Assembly: GCA_021397845.1 (NCBI GenBank)
Contig: CM038039.1
Location: forward strand, 4,085,731 to 4,149,730
Length of the DNA stretch: 64,000 bases
Reading direction: 5' to 3'
DNA from: Areca catechu
Taxonomy: Eukaryota; Streptophyta; Magnoliopsida; Arecales; Arecaceae
The notes beneath the pieces are model-generated. The model did not search any database and was not told the origin of the DNA. It worked only from the letters and a program-made list of their open reading frames with translations. Position numbers and translations under genes: made by a program. Shown here piece after piece: positions 55,710 through 64,000 of this stretch (the first letter of the stretch is position 1; every line of letters begins with the position of its first letter).

Positions 55710-56193
55710 GGAGAAAAGAAAGAAGAAAAAGAGAGAAAGGGACAGAAGAAATCCTAAGATGACCCTTAAAGGACGAGAAGAAGGGGGGGCTAACCTGCTA
55801 GACCTCTAAAGACTCGCCGTGACCGGAAGGGAGGAAGAAAAGGGAGAATGCTCCTGCGGGATGCCGGGCATGCAAAGTTTGAACAAGGGTAAGCTTCGAA
55901 AAGACTTACCCCTCCTTCCTAAACTGCCTACGCCCGACCGTACCTTTGTCAACCATCCATTGGGCCCACATGCCCATCCAATCGCGGTCGCTCCAACTTT
56001 CGCTCCCACCTCGACGGCCCCCCTGCGTGGCCACGTCTTGGCGTCCTACACAAGCGCGTAGGACCGCAGAGAGTGAGGCGCCACCGATTTTGGCCATTAT
56101 TTTGCCAAATTCTCCGCCTTCTACGTCAGCGCCATAATTACGCCCTTCGCCCCAAGCGCCGTGCGTCAATGGGCCTCGGGCATGGGGGGCAAA
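55710..56193 (-). promoter_or_regulatory. Leader/promoter region of the element C antisense gene
   Basis: 484 bp between the ATG and the LTR, the same distance class as in A (531) and B (486). Pyrimidine-rich on the minus strand beside the ATG. The far end is the plus-strand polypurine tract CATGGGGGGCAAA. Confidence 0.35.
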
Positions 56194-57470
56194 TGATGTG
56201 GCCAGAATGCTGATGTGGCATGAGGCAGCTGACATGGAGCTCCCATCAGACGCCACGACAAGCTTTCAACATGAGCGCCTTCACCGGGCTTAGCTTCCCT
56301 AAAGCAACACCTCTGCCCGTCGAAGGCAAGTTCCATCCTCCGCAGGTCTATTCCATCCAACCGGAACACCTAGGCTGGAGCCGAGTCCGAATGCCCGCCC
56401 AAGACGGACCCCTCGAGATCGGGCCCCGTGGTCAGGAGTCGAGCTCAGCCTCCTTCGCCACGAGGCGCCCCTCCGAGCTCAGGTCCCCTGGGCTGGGCGC
56501 ACACCCGGCGTCGAGCTCGCCTGAAGTCGGGCCCCGTGGTCAGGAGTGGAGCTCAGCCTCCTCCGCCACGAGGCGCCCCTCGCGGCCGAGCTCAGTCCAT
56601 CTCCGTCCTGCCGAGCAGCACCGAGACGAGTCTATCGAAGACGAGCCCTGCCCCTCCAGCTCGGCCCTCAATTCAAACCAACGTGCCAGCCACCAGGGGA
56701 GCCATGCCTCTCCTCCGAGGATAGTGACCGTACTCCCGAGGGCCATGCGACAACACCAACCATGTCGCAAATAATGTCCACGGCCATCTCTCACTCCAGA
56801 AAGAAAGGAAAGCTCATATCAAGGCGCCATGCCCTTCGTCGATCTGCCGTACAACCAGAGAAAAGATCCTATGAAGAGCGCGGGTCCCAAGACCGGTGGC
56901 CCACCGATCGAGGCCCTGTCAGGTTTCCAGGAGAGAGGGATGGCAGAAGAAGAATGTCAGAGATCTACGGAGGCTTCCCCAACTGTCAAAACAGGAGAGA
57001 GACGTCCCATTTAAGTCACGGTACCCACCATACACGACAGCAGGGGGAGATCCCAAAGCAAACAAGGTAGAAGATCCTGCCAGGGTAAGCAAAAGAGGTA
57101 TCGGCATCTGACCCAAAACAACATCCATTGCATACTTTTCAATCCAAGAGAGGAACCAAAGCAACACAAGGGAGGAAGGCCAGAGAGGAGGGCAGGACCA
57201 CCTCGGCCGCCACATCTCCCAGCTCACTCATACTCTCATACACTCCACTCACTCCTAGCATGGAGCTCATCCCAAGGGGCTCGACCAGGAGGATCTGTTC
57301 TCTGGATCGTTACTGACTGACCGTCGAAGTGTCCCCACCGGAATCCCCGGCCCGGGTCACTAATGCTGGCTGTCTTGCAGGTCACGAGGCACCGGAGGCA
57401 TCCCCGGCGGACGGACGCAGACCACCCGATACATAAGCAGCTACGGGCCACGACGATCCAGATGGCAACA
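56194..57470 (+). repeat. Element C 3' LTR
   Basis: Starts TGATGTGGCC after the polypurine tract and ends GATGGCAACA. In reverse complement it starts TGTTGCCATC and shares blocks with the element A LTRs: GTGGCYCGTAGCTGC, GGTCA.TGACCCGGGCCGGGG, GAACAGATCCTCCTGGTCGAGCC. ORFs inside are incidental. Confidence 0.82.
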
Positions 57471-59240
57471 CAATCCATCTCAATTCAAATTGTGAACCAA
57501 ATTCTTATAAATCTAGATCATTACATAATGCACCTATCCATCTTTTCAAATGTGCAAAGGTGAACAAGGAGAGAAAAACATAGGGTCTAGATACAATATT
57601 CGGAGAACCTACAATTGTCACAAAAAAGACCTATTTTCTAATAGTTCTAATGTAGATTTAGAAAAATCAAGCCTTACTTTAGGAACTTGGAATAGATATA
57701 AACTTATAAAAGAAAATTTGGCTATGGACATTAATATTGAAACAAATAACTAAGTTGATGAAATTTCCTACATAGATAATAAATATGACAAAAAAAATCA
57801 CTTCAAATCTAAAATAATATAAAATTGGAGGAGTTATAATAGGATCTATTAAATAAAAAGAAAAAAATATAGGGATGCTGGACTTCTAAAGAGGATGAAC
57901 AATGTTAGATAGTGATTCTTAAGTTGGGATTGTTGAATTTTGCAATATGATAAAGCCGTGCTATATGATTGTAAATTATTTGATTAATTTGCATGAAACA
58001 TTGTTAATGTTAACATTATTTTCTTGGCACCTCAAGTCTCATCGGTATATAATATTGCTAAGCTCATTTTTAAAACTAAAAATCTAATTGGCAATTAACT
58101 CTTCAGGAGTTGATGGTACTTTTAAAAAAAAAATATAATCAATATGGCCATTTAATTTCTAGGATTATAATTAGAAAATTACATTAATCAATAATCACCC
58201 GATTACTATCCCTTTACATCTTACACTCCACCTCCCCAAAGGCTACCGACTTATTCATGCCTGCTGCCTTTGATCACCAACTCCATGCCCTTGTTACTCT
58301 TCCTTGACGTCTCACACTCCACCTCCCAAAGGCTACTAACTTATTCGGTACCTGCTGCCCTTGATCACCAACTCCATGACCCCCTCTCTTGTTACTCTCC
58401 TTGACATCTCACACTCCACCTCTCCAAAGGCTACTAACCTGCTGCCTTGATCACCAACTCCATGACCACCTCTCTCCATCTCCTCCCCGGACTACACCTC
58501 TCTCTCTCTCTCTGTGTGTGTGTGTGGTGTGTCTTGTCCCCTTTGTTCATCATAATCCCATGATATCTGGATTGTATTTTTCATGCAAATAAATAATTAA
58601 TCTTTTTTCACGACACCAGCGATCGGATAGCACAAATAAGAATTTGAAATTTATGCACCCAAAGGAAAGAAAAATATTAGATGCTTTGAAAGTCATACAT
58701 AAGTCTTATTTTGCACCATACAATGGCTGATGTTGTAAAAAAAATCAATTATCCTCTTATCCATATCAAGGAGGAAGACAAAGGGATCCTAAATATTATA
58801 TCATCAGCATCTTATATTCACTCATGACCTTGAAAATTATCAAAATTAAGTTAATTATGATATTAAGATTTTGCCCAAATTACAATCTTGTTAGTAAAAT
58901 TCCTGTAAAAAAAATTAGAAAGCACTGTAGTAAATCTTTACTCGTTTCTCATCAAAATGGATAAAATTACAGCCCATGACACACCAGTAGAAATCACATA
59001 AGAGCTCAATTGGTTTCAACAATAATCATGCCAATCATTATCTAATTCCTACCAAGAACATTCTAGAGATCACTTGTAATTATTTTCTTGCCATTCATCA
59101 GAAGAGAGACAGAGAAACAAGCATTAGCAAGTACTTAATTTTGACAACCATATCCTTTTAAAAAGATTCTATATAGAAGAGAATTACTTAAAAAATTATC
59201 CATTTGTTATCCATCAGGAAAAAAATCGTCAAATCACCTG
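57471..59240. other. AT-rich sequence, no gene recognised
   Basis: No ORF above 67 codons and no recognised domain. It contains the short tandem array and dinucleotide run listed separately. Confidence 0.5.
58209..58480. repeat. about 110-bp tandem repeat, then (TC)n(TG)n
   Basis: Three units, each with CTCACACTCCACCTCYCCAAAGGCTACYRACTTATTC and CTTGATCACCAACTCCATGACC. Directly after, 58499-58530 is a TC then TG dinucleotide run. Confidence 0.8.
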
Positions 59241-60062
59241 TCAATGGAACTTGGTCGGTACCAGGCAGTCTCGCCAGCTTCTCCAATAAGATAAGATTCT
59301 ACTTTTGGGTGCCTCTCAGGTAAAAACCTGCAAAAATAGTTTTCTTTGATTGGTGGTTATCGATGGGAGATCCTCTGATGCTCAAGTCAGTAAGGAGGAT
59401 GAGATGAGCAATAGCAACCGGAGCTTAGAACCATGGCAAGAAAAATACCAAAATAAGCATATAGAGGGGTGTGAAGACGTACCTCGTGGGGGTCCTCTCT
59501 TACCAATTTATAGAGTTACACAAAATAACTGAATATCGTTAATGAGGTGGTCTCCTCTGATATGTATAATAGATTTGTTGAGTTGGCAGGATTTGATCCC
59601 CTAGAATCTTTTTCGCTGGTACCTTTCTGTTAAGATGGTAGGATCCATTGAAATCTTGTCCGCCACAATATTGCCTATCATGATCTATACTAGAACAACT
59701 GTGATCGACTTGTTTTAGCCACCTACTCAGGTTTGCAGGCTCCGAGTAAGTGAGATGCTATCGGTTGAGGAGTTTTGGCATTAAATGTTGGTAGACCTAA
59801 CTAAGTCTACCCGGATAGCTAGTGGATCCTAATTAGGAAGTCAGTGCTAAGTAGTTGGTACCGAATAAGTAACAGTACCGAGTAAGTGATTGGTTTGGAT
59901 GTTTGTAGCTACTCGATTGTAGTTGTCTTCTTCTTGGCAGTTTCTACAGACTCCTCGGGACTGGGGTGCTCTAGTCATCCAGCATTATTATCCATACTTA
60001 GTCATCCACCACTACTTCAATTAATTGTTGGTCTGGTCGAGATCAAATTTGATGGCACAACA
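59241..60062 (-). mobile_element. Element D: degenerate Tat-like 3' LTR
   Basis: Shares the LTR plan of A and B: TGTCAATGGAACTTGG start, CTCTCAGGTAAAAACCTGCAAAAATAG, then GAGATCCTCTGATGCTCAAGTCAGT (compare GAGCTCCGACGGTCAAGTCAGT). It ends GGCACAACA followed by TTGGCCCCCACTTTT, a minus-strand polypurine tract like those of A and B. No antisense gene follows and no partner LTR was found in the window. Confidence 0.55.
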
Positions 60063-60249
60063 TTGGCCCCCACTTTTAAGTCCAGAACATCACCAAGTGG
60101 TTGAGCTCTATCATTTTTGGACGAAGGGAGAAAAATCACTTTTTCAGCCTCAACTCGTAGTGGCATTCATGCCTTGGAGCCAAAGTCTAGATTTTGTTGT
60201 AATCAAGTTTCAGTCGACTATCCATGCTTCAATAGAGATGAAATGTGGG

Positions 60250-62440
60250 GAGCATGATTGTCTTCATTAGTGACCGGGTATAGACAGTTGGAGGACTTGA
60301 GGAATCCAAGGAAGATGGAGGTACAAGGACATAACCATCCAATCGATCGATTATGAAGCGGAGTAAGACCCGTGGAAGATGGAGGTACCATGATGCAGCC
60401 ATCTGATCGACCGATTGTGAAATGATCGAGGGGAGCGAGACCCAAGGAATGTGGAGGTACAAGGACATAACCATTTGGTTAGCTGGCTATCAGTTGGCTG
60501 AGGGGAGTGAAATCCGAGGAAGATGGAGGTATGATGATGCAGCCATCTTTGTTGGCTGAGTTGTTAGTTAGTCGAGGGCTCAAAGAGTCCGATGGAGGTC
60601 CAAGGATGCAACCATCTTCTTCGACCTAGCTGCTAGTCAGCTGAAAGCTTAGAGAGTTCAATAGAGGAGATGGAGGTCCAGAGATATAGCTATCTTCTTG
60701 ACTGAATTGCTAGTCGGTCGAGGTCTTGAAGAGTCTGATAGAGGAGATGGAGATTCAGGGATGCAGCCATCTTCGTCGGCCAAGTTGCTAGTCGATCAAG
60801 GGCTCAGAGAGTTTGATGAAGGAGATGGAGGTTTGGGGATGCTGCCATTCGGTTGGTCGATTGTTAATCAATCGAGGGCTCGGCGAGTTTGATGGAGGAG
60901 ATGGAGGTTTAGGGATGCAGCTATCTTCATGACCGAGTTGTTAGTCGATCAAGGGCTCAGAGAGTCTGATGGAGGAGATGGAGGTCCAGGAATGCAACCA
61001 TCTTCTTCGACCTAGATGCTAGTCAGCTGAGAGCTTGGAGAGTTCAATAGAGGAGATGGAGGTCCGGAGATGTAGCTATCTTCTTGACTAAGTTGCTAGT
61101 CGGTCGAGGTCTTGAAGAGTCTGATAGAGGAGATGGAGATTCAGGGATGCAGCCATCTTTGTTGGCCGAGTTGTTAGTCGATCAAGGGCTTGGAGAGTTC
61201 GATGAAGGAGATGGAGGTCTGGGGATGCAGCCATTTGGTTGGCTGATTGTTAGTCAGTCTAGGGCTCGGAGAGTTTGATGGAGGAGATGGAGGTCTAGAG
61301 ATGCAGCCATCTTCATGATCGAGTTGTTAGTCGGTTAAGGGCTCAGAGAGTCTGATGGAGGAGATGAAGGTCTATGGGATGTAGCTATCTTCAACGACTG
61401 AGTTGCTAGTCGATTGAAGGCTCGGAGAGTCCAATGGAGGAGATAGAAGTCCAGATGTAGCCATCTTCGTCGACCAAGTTACTAGTCGATCGAGGGCTCA
61501 AAGGATTTAATGGAGGAGATGGAGGTCTGGGGATGCAGCCATCTTCGTCGATCAAGTTGCTAGTTGGTTGAGGGTTCAAAGAGTCCAATGAAGGAGATGG
61601 AGGTAGGGGGACGTAGCCATCTAGTTGGCCAGTTGTTAGTTAATCGAGAGGAGTGAGATCCGAGGAAGATGAAGGTACGAGGATACAACTATCTTCATCG
61701 ATCGAGTTATTAGTTAGCTAAGGACTCGAAAAGTTTGATGAAAGAGATGGAGGTTCGGGGATGCAGCCATTTTCGTCAGTCGAGTTGCTAGTCGATTGAA
61801 GGTTCAGAGAGTCCGATGGAAGAGATGGAGGTCCAGAGATAACTATCTTCATTAGCCTAGTCAGCCAACGGCTTAGAGAGTTCGATGGTGGAGATGGATG
61901 TCCAAGGATGCAGCCACCTAGTCGATGGTTGTTAGTTAGCCAAGGAGAGTGAGATCCAAGGAAGATGGAGGTACGAGAATGCAACCATCTTTATTGATCA
62001 AGTTGTTAGTCAGTCAAGGGCTCAGAGAGTCCAATGAAGAATATGGAAGTCCAGGGACATGGCCATTTTCGACGATCAAGTTGCTAGTTGGTCAAGGGCT
62101 CGAAGTTCGATGGAGGAGATGGAGGTCCAAGGACAACCATCTGGTGATTGGTTATTAGTTCATCGAAGGGAGTGATACTCGAGGAAGATGGAGGTACGAG
62201 GATGCAACCATCTTCGTCATTCAAGTTATTAGTTGATGGAGGCTTCAAAGAGTTCGATGGAGGAGATAGAGACCAAAGGACACAACCATCTTCATCGGCT
62301 AAGGGCTCAAAGAGTCCGATGGAGGTCTAGGGATACAACCATCTTTATCAACAGAGTTGTTAGTCAATTGAGGGCTGGTAAAGCTCGATGAAGGAGATGG
62401 AGGTCCGAGAATACAACCATATAATCAACCAGTTGTTAGT
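60250..62440. repeat. 77-bp minisatellite array
   Basis: Some 25 or more imperfect units of about 77-100 bp with GAGATGGAGGTCCRGGGATGCAGCCATCTTC, then GAGTTGCTAGTCGRTCGAGGGCTCRGAGAGT. Short ORFs (for example 60698-60892 and 61084-61278) are near-repeats of each other and reflect the array. It follows the element D LTR, in the part of the element where arrays occur in A, B and C. Confidence 0.85.
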
Positions 62441-62940
62441 CGGTCAGATAGAAGATGGTGGTATAGAAACGTGTCCATCTTATTATGACTGATTGTTAGT
62501 CAACCGAATAGAAGATGATGGTATAGAAATGCGCTCATCTTTACAGTGACCGGTTATTAGTTGGCCAGATAAGAGATGGTAGTGTAGAAACACTACCATC
62601 TTTACTGTGACAGATTGTTAGTCGGCTAGATAAAAGATAATGGTATAGAAACATGTCCATCTTTACTGCCATCAATTATTTCAACCGGATAAGAGATGGT
62701 AGTATAGAAATTATCTATCTTTATTGCAATCAGTTGTCAGTTGGACAGATAGGAGATGATAGTGTAGAAATATATCATCTTTATTGTGACCGATTATTAA
62801 TTGATAGGAAGGAGATAGTGGTGTAGAAACTGTCCATCTTTACTATAATCGGTTATTAATTGATCGGATAGAAGACGGTGGTATAAAAATACTACTATCT
62901 TTATTACGATCAGTTGTTAGTGATGAGGACATCGTCTAGT
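62440..62940. repeat. about 62-bp minisatellite array
   Basis: Eight or so units such as GATTGTTAGTCGGCTAGATAAAAGATRRTGGTATAGAAAC followed by GTCCATCTTTACTG. It shares GTTAGTCG and CATCTT words with the 77-bp array beside it, so one may derive from the other. Confidence 0.8.
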
Positions 62941-64000
62941 ACGGATTTTGATGCATACCTAGTATTTTTTGAACAGACATATATATTTATTTTTTATTTT
63001 ACTTGGATGTATAGGTATTGGGCTTATTTTTTATTTTATTTTCTTATGTCTAGCTCATGCATATATCTTAGAGCATGAAACTGGATTAGTTTGTTTATTT
63101 TAAAATTTATTTTAGATTAGTCTAATTATTTCAAATTAGCCTAGAGTCTTAAAGTTTTTGTTAAGTTGGTCTCCAACTTGCTGGGGATAGAGTCTATTTA
63201 AAGAAGTTCTATTATTGGAATAAATCAATCAAGAAATTTAAAAAAATATTTTAGGTTTTCCTGACTCCCTCCTCTTCCATGTTCTCTCCCTCTTTTTCTC
63301 TCTCCCTCTTCCTTCTCTTCTTTTTCATTTCTCTTCTTTTTTCCCTGCTTCTTCTCTCCCCCTTCTTCTTCTCCTAGCTATTTTAAGAGCTATGAGAACC
63401 CAACCTCCCAAGCCCCTTTATTCAAGCCATCGTCAAGTCACCACAACCACCCACTACCGTATCTCCCACCATCAGCCTTTGTCCAAGCTGACCACCATCC
63501 GCTCCACCTCCCGTCCATGAATCTCATCGAAGATCACTGCCACCTTCGCCTTCCTCCTGTCCGGAGAGCCCCATGGCCATTTCCCATCCTCTGTCCATGA
63601 AATGACCACCCGACCGAGCATCCCACATTGCTCGAATCCATGCTGCCCCTATCATCACTGGCGATCAAACCCTTGCGCCCGATATGCCTGGTGCCCCACT
63701 ATCGTGTGCCACTAATCCCTGGAACAGGGCCTCCGTGCCGTAGCTCACCTTCATGCAATCCGTTCGTGATGCCGACCATGAACTCTCCATCATCCCTGAT
63801 TCCTTACACCAACGATTTTCTCCGATCACTTCCCGTCGTTGCCTCCACCAACAAGCCCTCGCCCTCCGACCAAGGTGATTTCGCTGCCTACCACCAAACC
63901 TAGCCATCCCTATTTTTTCCCCTCCATAGCACAAAGTGAAAGCGCCCCCTAGCATGATCATGAAAGCATAATTCTAGCCCCTTGCCAACTTTGGGCTATT
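62941..64000. other. Unassigned; CT-rich tract and possible LTR-like stretch
   Basis: 63100-63250 has CTATTTAAAG (TATA-like) and GGAATAAATCAATCAAGAAATTT, as found in some plant copia LTRs; weak. 63262-63385 is a long CT-rich tract. 63400-63900 is GC-richer with Pro/Ser-rich frames (63628-63903, 91 codons) that I do not recognise. Confidence 0.35.

Larger units (their letters stand above)
52203..57470 (+). mobile_element. Element C: truncated Tat-like gypsy element with antisense gene
   Basis: A plus-strand element: the antisense gene lies on the minus strand, GGGGGGCAAA (56187-56193 region) is the polypurine tract, and 56194-57470 is the 3' LTR. Gag-pol is absent. 52310-52500 matches LTR sequence (CACCTAGGCCGGAGCCGAG, ACGAGGCGCCCCTCCGAGCTC, both also at 56370-56490), joined straight to a degenerate array at 52510-52970. 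A deletion from 5' LTR to beyond pol would explain this. No 5-bp duplication could be identified. Confidence 0.75.

Noticed and set aside
60698..61278. Paired 64-codon ORFs MTELLVGRGLEESD and MTKLLVGRGLEESD
   Set aside because: They looked like a duplicated small gene, but they are consecutive copies of a minisatellite unit with neighbouring copies out of frame.

Overview
This window looks like nuclear DNA from a flowering plant, probably a monocot with a repeat-rich genome; nothing seen fixes the genus. It holds one convincing host gene with one coding intron. Nearly everything else is LTR retrotransposons nested in one another, with small DNA transposons and satellite-like arrays.

Layout. 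1-1083: fragment of a Ty3/gypsy LTR. 1810-13775: element A, a Tat/Retand-like gypsy element on the minus strand. Its left LTR is split by a solo LTR (2677-4248) and its pol is internally deleted. 14302 to about 31787: element E, a decayed Ty1/copia element on the minus strand, split by element B (16462-29007). B is a recent 12.5-kb Tat-like gypsy element with a perfect 5-bp target duplication. The right LTR of E also carries a hAT-type MITE (30941-31530). 33271-47470: a minus-strand gene for a PP2A B' (B56) regulatory subunit, with two coding exons and a 12.7-kb intron. The intron holds a MITE, a Helitron-like segment, a solo gypsy LTR with perfect target duplication, a TRIM-like element and a LINE tail. 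48612-49068: hAT-type MITE. About 49240-52202: AT-rich fold-back structure around an inverted 26-bp minisatellite. 52203-57470: element C, the 3' part of a Tat-like element on the plus strand. 59241 to about 62940: element D, a degenerate Tat-like LTR followed by large 77-bp and about 62-bp arrays. The rest is AT-rich or low-complexity sequence with no gene recognised.

Most notable content. Elements A, B and C each carry the same extra gene, antisense to gag-pol and lying between the end of pol and the 3' LTR. It has three exons and two short introns at equivalent positions. It encodes a protein with the domain known as 'putative gypsy type transposon', an Ala/Pro-rich linker and a long coiled coil. 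The copy in B is open throughout (704 codons) although the gag-pol of B has several frameshifts and two stops. In A and C the antisense gene is broken by frameshifts but keeps its splice sites. In A and B, and less clearly in C, a tandem array lies just where the antisense gene and pol converge. Additional ORFs in Tat-lineage elements are known in general. The arrangement here (intact spliced antisense gene, convergent arrays, LTRs built of 61-63-bp higher-order repeats) is the part most worth following up.
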